The notes under the pieces: model-generated
The model's database searches: none
Seen by the model: only the letters and a program-made list of their open reading frames with translations
What the model was told of the DNA's origin: nothing
NCBI GenBank assembly: GCA_032622095.1
Contig: CP136067.1
Span: 60,210,893 to 60,274,892, forward strand
DNA length: 64,000 nucleotides
Direction: 5' to 3'
Origin: Siphonodentalium dalli
Taxonomy: Eukaryota; Mollusca; Scaphopoda; Gadilida; Siphonodentaliidae
Shown here: positions 10,871 to 21,368 of the stretch, piece by piece
Position numbering within the stretch: the first letter of the stretch is position 1
How the letters are laid out: every line of letters starts with the position of its first letter
Program-made: the position numbers and the translations under genes

Positions 10871-11964
10871 AGTATGCTTGTTGTATTTGGGTTTTCTTCC
10901 CCTAGTACTTCCCTGGCCAATCCAGTGAAAATAAGAGCACAACAGATATACATGTAGGGGTGTCGGTTCAAGCCTTGGTCAAAGACAATACAGTGTTCCG
11001 GGAGTTGGGTGTAAATCAGAATGAGCTCACCTTAATTCTCTGTATATTCTCTATAAATATCATGGCATAGGTATGCACTATGCAGTACATTCTGGTAGTA
11101 GGTATGATACAGGTGAATAGATAACTCCTACGATCCTCCTAGGTGTGACAACTGAGTTTGTACTGAGTGACGTTTCTCCTGTACCACGGCCAGATTTATC
11201 ATATCAAGACTAGTCAATCATAGATGGATAGTAAATGCTCTGAAACATTAAATGGTTATGTACAAACAAGAGCCATAATATAGTTTATAGCATATCACGC
11301 AAATTCACTTAGATCTACTACATTTATCATAAATCACTTATCCAAATATTTACATGCATACTGGAATGGGTTAAGACCCAGTTATTTGTTACTGCTGAGT
11401 TAGACAACTTAGCTTGCCAAGTAACTTTACTGAAACACCAAGTGCATAGATAAATTACTATACAATAGCTGATGAAAGTAGACTCATAATATACATTTAA
11501 ATTTAGATGAAAGTATATGACTTTACTACAAGAGATTTCACAAAGTGTACATTATCACTACTTGGAAACCGAAGACAAAATAACGAATCCATTGGACAAA
11601 TATTCACCTCATCGTGGAGACAAAAGCAGAATACTTCTCATAGATGTCTATCAAACATTCAGGCTCTCAAAGCCGCCGAAACCCACAGCATGCATATATA
11701 ACTGCGAGATAGCCAAACACGTCTTTATATGTGAAACGTTTTTGAGAAAAGAGAATGACTTTAGTTCGTCTCCAGTGAACCCAGACTATCGCCAGCGTGA
11801 CAGGCCAATGAGAAGTTACAAATATCTAGTTCACCTAGATTGATTGATGAGTGCATGGAATGATTTGTCAATGATTACTCCAGTCACCGCTTCGCTGGTT
11901 ATTACATAACAGTTAACTCTCAACATGCCAGTGCTGCGTGCTTTTAACCAATAGTGTGCAAAAC
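10871..11964. other. Sequence interrupting RT remnant 2
   Basis: This stretch separates two pieces of one RT frame. A 108-residue open frame (11517-11843, plus strand) lies inside but has no domain I recognise. I could not identify terminal repeats or target duplications. Confidence 0.4.
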
Positions 11965-12552
11965 ACCTCCACCACATGCTTGGATGTCATAAAATCCCAG
12001 AGAATCTCAAGATCGGACTCTTAACACCTGTATACAAGCAAAAAGGGGAGAAAACACATGCAGGCAACTATACAGGTATTACACTAATTACAGTTCTTCC
12101 AGTAATCCTCAAATTACTCAAGATTATTGTAAGAGAGAAGATCAGAGAAGCAGCTCTTCCTAAGCAGTCACCTATTGAGAGGGGATTTACTGCTGAATCG
12201 TCACCACTCAATAGCGCTCTGATTCTAGAGGAAGTGATCAGAGAAAACAAATAACAAAACTACCACCTATGTAGCATTTTTAGATGCCAAGTCAGCTTTT
12301 GATGTTGTCCATAAAGAAATGCTGTTAAGGAAATTATATCATATCCAGATAGATCAGCCAACTTGGAGGATTGTAGACCAAATACATGCTCAGTTGTAAA
12401 GTGGAATACATGCTCAGTTGTAAAGTGGAATGATCAAAGGTCACAGCTGCAGGGCATACGTCAAGGAGGTATCTTATCAGCTGACCTCTATAAAATATAT
12501 ATCAAGGACTTATTAAAAACCCTACAGGAGTCTAGATGTGGAGTAAAGATTT
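11965..12552 (+). pseudogene. RT remnant 2, main piece
   Basis: The plus-strand frames read IGLLTPVYKQKGEKTHAGNY, then (after a frameshift near 12255) FLDAKSAFDVVHKEMLLRKL with the RT motif A aspartate, then QGIRQGGILSADLYKIYIKD. A 24-bp tandem duplication (about 12382-12430) adds a repeated TCSVVKWN and in-frame stops appear in the alternative frame. It is clearly dead. The YxDD motif is not visible before the frame ends at 12552. The element is a non-LTR retrotransposon different from the one at 8.8-10.4 kb and in the opposite orientation. Confidence 0.8.
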
Positions 12553-12927
12553 AATAATTTTAGAGCACCAATCAAATTGCGTTTTAGCAGCACCGGATAC
12601 TATTTCCGGAACTGATAAAGACATTGCATCTTCGGCGATGAATATTGTATTCAATATAGTTTTCAAGGTCTTCCGCATTAAATAAGATAGTTGTTTAACC
12701 GTTATGACCGACATCAGTGTGTTTTCACACATAATCAACAAAATGCAACACTTTGTCAGTAAATTGTCACACAACAAGTGACAGTTTTGATTTGTTTGAA
12801 AGGGATTGGAGAATGGGGTATCACAGTTTTTATGTGAAAATTAACTTTTCTAGTTAATTATCGAAAAATCAGGTTAGCTGAATACAGCTATTGTAGCTGT
12901 ATTCTCACATTTGCCACACATGATAAG
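12553..12927. other. Unassigned AT-rich DNA
   Basis: No motif is recognised. It may be diverged 3' sequence of RT remnant 2. Confidence 0.35.
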
Positions 12928-15262
12928 TAGGGTTGCCACGACTATGAGTTTTCATGATCGACTAATCGACTGCTATAGTCGATGGTTAGTCGATTAATCA
13001 TTTATATATGTGGCCTATATTGCACCCAGGTAAAGACGTGATCAAATCAAAATTGCCATGGCTACATTACATCCAGTCTGAACACAGTTATAAACTGTCA
13101 GTCAGCAGGCTTGTCATTCTGAGGCCCCCGTCGGTCATCGGCCACCTAAACTAAAATTTACGTGGCAGGTAAACGCCCTCCTCGTCGCTATTCCTGCGGA
13201 CGAGACATTTACAAAATATCTGTCCAGTCAATCAATGTTCCCCGTGAGCATGCATCGTGGTCACGGTGCCAAATGAAAGCATGCGGAATTGTCGCATACT
13301 TATTGAAAACGGACTATAGTTAGTTTTGCAGAAAATTGTGTACCGATTGCGTCACCTGACATATTATAGCACTTAATTATTATTTCGCGGGTTTCGGTGT
13401 GTGTGCGCGCTGCCTGTTACTGTACTTTTAGTTTAGTTATTCAAAGTGCGTGCAACGCATCGTGCAGCGGGGTTGCAGGGGGGGGGGGGAGTATATACGT
13501 TACCAAGTTGGAGAATGTAATGTATGTAGCACTAATAAGTGATGACACCAACTTGTTATTGATTAACTGTCTAGTAACACTGAACATTCCATGTCCCGCG
13601 AACTTTGTGACTTTGTCAATTATTATCAATAATGGTGAACGTTTTACAGTATGAAATTTGAAAAAAGAAATATAGATGCGGTCCCATCCACATCGTCCAT
13701 TTTGGATATGATGATCGCTAATTACAGATCCGTAGGAAGATACGTTTACAGTTAAACATAATATATAAACAATGGCAAGCCTGTAACACAACATCAAAGG
13801 CACACCGAACTCATTGAAGATGACCGCCAAACGTCGGCTGCGTTATCAAAGGAAGCCCCATCAGAAGTGGCGACAGAACAAGCTGTCGGGTGGTAAATTG
13901 TGCTACATACACTGTTAACTTTTACTTCCAGGCATGGTAATTGCGCATAGTACTGCTTAAATACACCAACCATACACCCCGCCCCGTTTGGGCCAGGGTT
14001 GTCAATAGGTACTGGTACCGGTACCGGAACCGGCGGTAATCAGGAATTAAATCGGTACCGGTTCTGATGTCGAGTACCGACGGTTCTCGGTACTGATTGT
14101 TGATTTCTATTAATATACATCTTCAACAGATATAAAGGGTTAATTAAGCAGCTCAACATCGCGCCAAACACAACTGCGATTGGTCATCGTGATATCGTTA
14201 GCACATTCAAACATCAAAGTCACAGTATGCCGCACTATGACAACTTGTCACTAAATTGACAGAATGCATGCATTGTGTAGGCGCTTGTGATAACTGTATT
14301 TCTTGTATGCGGATGGAATGCCGCCGGATGCAATTCTGCACGTGCCGTTTCGCGGTATCAAACTGAGAGGAGTCTGTTGGACACCGACAAGGTCACAAGG
14401 CTCAGAAGTGCCAAACACCCAAATTACCATCGATGGTTATATATGATGACATGGATGTTGACACTGTAGAAGTTAGAACTCGAATGACAGGATATTTGTG
14501 AGTTTTGAGTCGTGACATGGAGGCATGGGCAACCAGGGCAGAGTTACCAGAGTATAATGACGTAATGATTCTTGAGTGACATCTATTGAGTTTTATTTTC
14601 CCTTGTTTTAACTTTTAATGTGATATAAAGTTAATCTCACAAACACAGAGTGTATTTGACTATTTTCTCTCTAAATCTATTTCAAATTTTCGAACTAGCC
14701 AACTACAACTAGGCTTACTGGAAAAGAATTTCGTTTCATTGGGTGACATCATTTATGAAATTACAACATGTGAGTAATATGGCCGATTAGTGAGTTCTCT
14801 AATTAATTACCACACAAATAAAATGGTGTACCGGGTATCCATATAAGTCTACAATGTTAGCCGACCCAGTAGTCAAACATACATGTCTACATTCGTTCCA
14901 CTCTATATTCCCCGTCTTTTAAAAAATCCCCCCTTTGCGACTTTCCGAAAACCGCCGCAGACAACAACTTAATCGTAAATGTCGTTGCGATTTTTATTTT
15001 CGTTGTTTGACTAAACCTCGAACTTAACGATAATTGATGATGGAACCCCACGAAACAAAAGTTATTTGCCGTATAAAAGTCCACTCAATGAGTACCGATA
15101 CCGACCCGGTTTGCGGTACTGAACATCAGTACGGAGCGGTACCAAAATTTCTGGTACCATCGGTACTTTGACAACCCTGGTTTGGGCGATTAGTCGACGA
15201 AAGTAAATAACCGTTGACTACCACACCTGCCGAAGGTTAGTCGAATAATCGTGGCAAGCCTA
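12928..15262. mobile_element. hAT-like non-autonomous transposon, 2.3 kb, host of a nested hAT
   Basis: A perfect 8-bp duplication ATGATAAG flanks it (12920-12927 and 15263-15270). The ends are TAGGGTTGCCACGA and, reverse-complemented, TAGGCTTGCCACGA. The subterminal DNA repeats variants of GACTAATCGACT / AGTCGATTAATC. The interior has no transposase. About half of its length is a second element at 13994-15179. Confidence 0.9.
13994..15179. mobile_element. Nested hAT-like MITE, 1.2 kb
   Basis: The perfect 8-bp duplication GTTTGGGC (13986-13993 and 15180-15187) and inverted ends CAGGGTTGTCAA / TTGACAACCCTG define it. Its subterminal regions iterate GGTACCGGTACC-type palindromes. It lies wholly inside the 12928-15262 element and is therefore younger. 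Confidence 0.92.
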
Positions 15263-15270
15263 ATGATAAG

Positions 15271-16969
15271 TACTATTATTGGATCAATTATGAATATGAT
15301 GCAGCTACACTCCACTGTCCAGTGCATCTATAAGTATAACCACAATTGGCGTCTGCACTGAAATATCTACAGATACAGATACCCAATGCTGAAATGTCGT
15401 AAAAGGCCATGCGTTAAACATTGTTTCAGATTCAGATACATGTGATACAGTTTACCAACAAAACTATCGTGTCTCTTCACACAGGGAGGCCTGCTTCGTG
15501 CACAAGCTGTCTATAGAGTTTTCAGTGCAGGGGCCAATGCTGGCCATAAGCGCACTGCATGGGATCGTGTAGATCTACAACCCAATTTGTCCAGGATTTT
15601 ATTTTGCCGAATTCTTGACTTCACTACAGTACTAGTAGGGTCACTCATGAGATAATTATCGTTATCCACTAAAACACTAGATATTCTCTATATTCCTTTC
15701 ACTCTGAGCCAGGTTCAGTAAAGATTTCTATAAACCACCAATTCATCATTAGAGGCAATGTTTTATTCTGAAATTCCCTCAATTGCATTGGGGCTGCAGG
15801 ATAATAATAACTATGCTGGTATTCTTGAGATTGACTTATTGTATTGTAGTCAAATCATTTTCACCTGATCACTCTTCTAATAACATCCAGGTTAATCATG
15901 ACACTTTTGAATGGTTTTGAATATATTAATCCAACCGTTAATCCTTTAATTTATTTCCACTGTTTACAGACATTGTATCTTTCCAATGATCAGCTTAGAA
16001 GAATATTAACCCACCCATTCCATAGACATACAGTATGCTATCCAATGTAATGACTCAATATTTTCAATCTGATCATTCATTGTTTGAAAGTCATGCACTC
16101 ATAAAAAGGTTGTTGCAAGGATTTATGAAAATAGCTAATCACTATCGCCAAGGTACAAATGTATGGATTAAGCATCTGCCGATCGTGAATGCCGATCATG
16201 ATCATCCTCTCGATGAGAAAAGCACCCATAACACTCAGAATTGTTATATTAAAAATAATCTCAACAGCAGAGTTGTCTCAACGCTCGCTTTTATTTTGTA
16301 ACACTGAGAGATATTGGCTTGCCAAATCTGTCCTTTTCCAGTAATTTTTTTTAAACTTGGCACATATATTAACCATCATTGGAACCTGTGAATTTCTTGC
16401 CATTTATCTTGAACAAGATTTCGAAAACCATAATTTTTCTATCGCAGTTATGGCCCTTAGTTTCACTGTTAGTTTGTCGATTTTTCTTGATTCTCAATAA
16501 TTAATCATCTTTGTTTATCTGAAAATATTTATTTTTGTGTTGTCTCTTAAGTATCTCAGCCTTAGATCATAGGTATGCCCACACTTGGTGGTATGCCACA
16601 TGGGGGTATGCACCAGGTGACAGTCCAGCTATTGTAGAAAATTGTACTTCTGCATGCAAATGTTGTTTCATAGTCCCAATTTTGTGTTTTTTTTTATAAT
16701 ATTCAGCTGAGTGGAAAACCTGACAAGGACCGCACACTTGGCAGTAACAAATTTGACCTATGGCAGCCTTTTTCATGACTGATTGACCTACAGTAATGTA
16801 CTTCAGTACTGCAGAGCAATAACCCGGTTGTTGGAATCAGAATTAATTTTGGTCTGTCACCCGAGATGAATCACCCATAAATTACAGATCCGGTGCACTT
16901 TTAATGGTTTCTTGTTACATCTTCATTGAATCATTCACCAATGAATCATTCATTTGTCAATAATTCCAG
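15271..16969. other. Region upstream of SIAH coding exon 1
   Basis: No coding exon is recognised. Bases 16091-16215 match a dispersed repeat also seen at about 42416-42515. Bases 16562-16640 resemble 57728-57800, with a shared GGTATGC...GGGGGTATGCACC block, in the same orientation. The SIAH promoter and any 5' non-coding exon should lie here or further left, but I see no convincing core promoter. Confidence 0.45.
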
Positions 16970-16972
16970 GAT

Positions 16973-17036
16973 ATGAGCCGTCTGGCTGCGGCTACAAAAG
17001 TGAAGATAGAGAAAATGTCAAGTGCTACCAATCCAG
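16973..17036 (+). CDS. SIAH1: SIAH coding exon 1 (N-terminal tail)
   Basis: The ATG at 16973 opens MSRLAAATKVKIEKMSSATN, sharing the MSR start with vertebrate SIAH1. An in-frame TAA at 16961 closes the frame upstream. TTCCAG just before 16970 could be an acceptor, which would imply an upstream non-coding exon. There are two in-phase donors: GTACTA after 17036, and the stronger GTATGT after 17042, which would add two residues (Gly-Thr) and change the junction residue from Val to Ile. The N-terminal tail is the least conserved part of SIAH proteins, so this exon is assigned mainly by position, phase and start. Confidence 0.75.
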
Positions 17037-18404
17037 GTACTAGTATGTACATATTAATCAAGAGTGAACTTTCAGATGTATTTCCTTACATGGACTAGTA
17101 AGTAGGTAGCAGTGCACTATTTCCAGCAGTTATTAACTTACGCCCAATTTAGGAGGGGGTTCTGGACTTGGCATAGGTTCCATGATTCATTCTTTATTTT
17201 GAACAGGAATGGTTACCTTAACAACTGCCTTTACTTTTGTTTTTTGTACCATTAGTCACTGAATATGCACCTTTACAAAACAGCTGATTTTAACAGTTTT
17301 TTAGACCCATGCTAATCTTATATATTTTGTTCAAATCGAAATCTCAAATTGATTATTCAAAATATATGGCATGTCGGGAGTGAGATATTTGAATTATAAA
17401 ACACTTTCAGGGTCAATGACACCAGTCTAGAGGTATGTTACTAGTTTATTGCAACTTTTGATTAAGAAATTATGACTCTGGTTAGCATTTTGAGACTATG
17501 GTTGACTCTGGTTAGCATTTTGAGACTATGGTGGACCTGACACAGAAATAGATCAAGAAGGAGGTTATTTGACTACGATGCGCCAAAGATCATTAACTTT
17601 GTATACTGTGCATTGGTATCAAAGGCCGGGAATTTTATGTATAATAACTTATTTGTACACATGTGTTCTGCAATGGCTTAAACATGTACTGTAGATTTCT
17701 GTCTATAACTCACAACTTTTTGACCCTGTTTATCACCCCAAAATGTGCATGTCACTTATACATCGGGAAGTCAATAAGGTGGAGCTGAATTCTGGGCTTC
17801 AACCACGAACGCATTTCTGTTTTGGCAGTCGTCGCGACAAAGAGTGCATGACCTTTCACCTCAAAATGAGGAACACATGAATGAAAAGGTAAATTAAAAG
17901 TGAAACATTAATTAATAGTCATCACCAGCATTTTTCTTCCCTATCCAATTTATAAAATATCCTTCATAAGACTTCAATCTTTGAGGAAGAGCTCTTGATA
18001 TGATACCACATTGTGTCAGTACCACAAACACAACGCAAAGAAAGCATGCAGCTTGTGACACAGTGACACGTGCCCTGAACATCACATAACTGTTAGTGGA
18101 TAATTGCCACTGAATGTGACAATGTTATTTTTGTCGACTGCGGTAATCTCTTTGATGTCCGCTTTTTTGCAACTGCTTATGAAAGTCAATATATATGCTG
18201 ACTGAATGGTAGTAACTTTGAATAGTAGTAATCAGAACCCTGTTTAGCTTCTGGGCGACAATACCATAAATTGTCCGTAAACGAATGCACTTTCAATCTC
18301 GATTGTTAGATGAGCTGTATGTCATATTCTGGGCAACGAAAGTAACAGCCATATAACTGGGAACAATCGCTGTAAGTTTAACACATTCTTCACATTCCCT
18401 CAGC

Positions 18405-18480
18405 TACTTCTTATGCCCCTACCCCCAGCAGAGGATCAGGGTATACAGTTGGGGGATCCGTCCATCCATACAAACGTATC
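18405..18480 (+). repeat. Palindrome-capped repeat start (TATGCCCC type)
   Basis: CCCCTACCCCC...GGGGGATCC flanks a short spacer and is followed by CCGTCCATCC, the same layout as the other capped arrays in the window. No tandem core of length is seen, so this may be a truncated copy. Confidence 0.5.
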
Positions 18481-18526
18481 ACCTTGTAATTCAGGTGGGA
18501 ATTATCATAGTCCTTGTGCTAGACCA

Positions 18527-19009
18527 AGTCTTCTCGGTCCACAACAGCTTGGGATATCGGTTGGGTTGATGCTTGGGATATCGGTTGTGTTGATGCTGTT
18601 TATACCATGTCCCATTCCGTTACTCTTCTAAATTGACTTTCATTGAAAAGACTTACTATATGTACACATAGGCCCCGGGCATTCACGTGAACCTCCGAAT
18701 GTGATTAATCATCTGACATGTTTGCAATTAATCTGTCTTCAAAATTATATATCATTTAGCATGATAGAAAAAGGTAAAGTGATGCTACGTTTATTTAATA
18801 TATATATATCATGATGCTTGAGAAAGGCTGCCCCCTATGTTCATATATATGCAGGGCATCCATTTGACCTAATATAGAGACATACAAGTAAGATAACTCC
18901 TGACCACGATTCTGGGCATAAAGTCTGTTATAGAAGATTAACGGGACGGGACTCTGTTCAAAACAGCATCAACCCAACCGATATCCCAAGCTTTTGTGGA
19001 CAGAGAAGA
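18527..19009. repeat. Inverted repeat with internal tandem duplication
   Basis: The arm at 18527-18602 (GCTTGGGATATCGGTTGGGT, duplicated once) matches the reverse complement of 18959-19009, which has a single copy. The extra copy of about 24 bp in the left arm arose after the inverted duplication. Confidence 0.75.
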
Positions 19010-19039
19010 CTTTGGCTATCCTTGGGTATCTTGGGGAAA

Positions 19040-19900
19040 TAGTCCAGTGCATTTATGAGAAAAAAATACCACACCCGGAACTAATTGCAACAGAATTTTG
19101 TTTTGCTGGAATAAGTACATAAACCCTCCATAAACAACATACTAAAAATCGGCAAAAATCGGAAAAAGGGAAATTGGTGAATTTCGTGAAATAAATTTGG
19201 GGAAATTTGGTCAAATCATCAATTTATGGATTTTCATGGATGCATATAAAAACAATCAAATTCACAAATCCTACAAATGGTATGTGTATTGTGTCGACCT
19301 CAATTTCCTGAACCCAGTACTGAAAACCAGTCCCAGATTCATTACGTATTTTTCGAGTTGTGTGCCTTCAAAAACGCGAGTTTATCTGATTTCGGCCCAT
19401 TTTCGGGGCCTCAATTTCGAAGAATGAGCCAAAATGCCTTATTTATTAAATAAACTAGAGCAAACTGAAGGGATTTTTCAGTGTTATAGTAATTTTCTCA
19501 CTAGATTAAACACAAAATATGATTAATATGTGTATCTATAATTAAGAAGAAGATTATATTCTCAAACAAAATGTGTGTTCCATTGTATGGACTTGGCCAA
19601 TTTTGCCTCTGACACTGAACGTGTGTGATGAAATGCAATATTTGAGGTCATGTAACTCAATAATTTAATACCCATATGCCATGCTTTTCTTATAACCTTT
19701 TAAGTATGTTGGATTGAACAAATTGTAAAGGTATTAACAGGACATTATTTAAGAAATCATTCCCGAAATTCACTAATTTCCCTTTTTCCGATTTTTGCCG
19801 ATTTTTAGTATGTTGTTTATGGAGGGTATATGTACCAATTCTAGCAAAAAAAAATTCTGTTGCAATTAGTTCTGGGTAAAACCATAAATGCACTGGACTA
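19040..19900. mobile_element. Foldback element with arms of about 145 bp
   Basis: Outer ends TAGTCCAGTGCATTTATG and its complement bracket 861 bp. The arms remain similar to about 19185 and 19755, including the shared CTAAAAATCGGCAAAAATCG. The central 570 bp is AT-rich. Short open frames at 19197-19427 and 19690-19932 carry no known motif. Confidence 0.8.
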
Positions 19901-20296
19901 AAAGGACACCCACATAATACAGGTTTCGTCAATTTATTCTTGGCCGTAACCAGAGTTACGGCCCTTTTTGGACCTGGAAATAGGTGAAATTTGTGTTTGT
20001 ATGAACATTTTACCTTGTAACTTGAGTGTGGATCATTTCTGTTTAATATAGCTTTTGATCATGCAAATAACCTCAAGTTTTTAATTAACATAATTACGAA
20101 TAGCAGATATTCCACCTTCGCTGTACAGTGTATAAAAAGTGGCAATGTCACTTTGATTACACACATAATGAAGATTTACATCATTCACATGTACTGGTAT
20201 ATCGAAGATCAATGGTTAAATTTAATTTTGTCAGATTTATTGACTTTAACTTCAACTTTAAATCCTCAGCATCCTTCTTTTTTGTTCTCATTACAG

Positions 20297-20449
20297 TTGG
20301 TAACAACACTGACCTAGCGGCACTGTTTGAGTGCCCGGTCTGTTTTGACTATGCCTTGCCTCCTATTATGCAGTGCCAGAGTGGACACATAGTATGTCAG
20401 TCCTGTCGTCAAAAACTAAACATGTGTCCAACATGCAGAGGCCCACTAG
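20297..20449 (+). CDS. SIAH1: SIAH coding exon 2 (RING finger)
   Basis: The exon follows TTACAG and ends before GTGAGT. It encodes the C3HC4 RING: CPVCFDYALPPIMQCQSGH, then VCQSC, then MCPTCRGPL. Cys/His spacing (C-x2-C-x10-C-x3-H-x2-C-x2-C-x6-C-x2-C) matches SIAH. This domain binds the E2 enzyme and is the catalytic scaffold for ubiquitin transfer. The exon starts with the last two bases of a codon and ends with the first base of the glycine codon completed by exon 3. Confidence 0.98.
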
Positions 20450-20789
20450 GTGAGTACTAGTACTGTATCAACTATATTAACCATTATTCATTTACTGAAT
20501 GGATTCTCAGTTATAGAAGTATCATAACCGAATGATCAATTCTTCATTTTAGATATGTTCAGATCAATATCATATAAGCATAGGACTGGCAGAGATAACC
20601 ATTTCGATTAATTTGTAGGCATATTGAGCTAATAAGTTCAACAAACAGGCTAATCCCTACAAATTAATCTATTGAAATTAAGTAACTGCTCATCATTGAA
20701 TTTTTGCTGTCACAGGTAGATAAATTACATACTTAAGTGATCAAACATTTTTAAAGCTTAATTGTACCCCGAAAAATATATTTTTGTCC

Positions 20790-21340
20790 CCTGAAAAATT
20801 ATTTTTGGGGGACTATTGTAATCAGCCGCGTCGTCCGTCCGTGTGTCCATCCGTCCGGAGTTATAACTCCAGTAATGATGTTTCAATTTGATTGAAACTT
20901 GGTATGTAGGTGTCTCAACCAAGAACACAGGTGCTCTGCAATTCTGGGTTTTATCCGATGTTCTTTTATGGAGTTATTTCCCTTTTTTCAACTTTTTTTT
21001 ACTTAGAAAATTTCTCACTTTTTCGGTTTCCGGATGATATCTCAAGTTTGGATCCTTTAATTGCAAATATCGTTTTTATGTGGATCAGTCATATCAAGAT
21101 ATAGGTTGATTTCGAATTTGAGTTTGATCCGATGATTTTTCCCAGAGTTATGGACTTTTTTCGACTTTGAAAAACATTTTTTATAATTTTCTGTATGAGG
21201 GTACCTTCATGGTGTAATCAACTCCTCCTACAGTTTTGATTGTAGATATTTGAAACTTCAGAGTATTGTTACCCACATATTGGAGATGTGCAACATGTAT
21301 ATAGATGACAGGAAAACAATTTTGTTTACGGAATTATTAA
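20790..21340 (+). repeat. Capped repeat (GTCCCC-A/T palindrome type)
   Basis: An imperfect palindrome GTCCCCTGAAAAAT / ATTTTTGGGGGAC is followed by CGTCCGTCCGTGTGTCC and then units with the phrase GAAACTTGGTATGTAGGTG. The layout matches the other capped arrays. It stops just upstream of the large array at 21369. Confidence 0.65.
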
Positions 21341-21368
21341 CCCTTTCGACTTAGAACATTTCAACATT

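Larger units (their letters stand above)
17037..20296 (+). other. SIAH intron 1
   Basis: Contents noted: a direct tandem duplication of about 30 bp (17472-17533, unit starting GACTCTGGTTAGCATTTTGA), a palindrome-capped repeat start at about 18405, an inverted repeat at 18527-19009 and a foldback element at 19040-19900. The remainder shows nothing recognisable. Confidence 0.7.

Noticed and set aside
13397-13830. Overlapping frames of 85 and 129 residues inside the second hAT-like element
   Set aside because: No transposase motif; the sequence includes a G-run and lies in a non-autonomous element.
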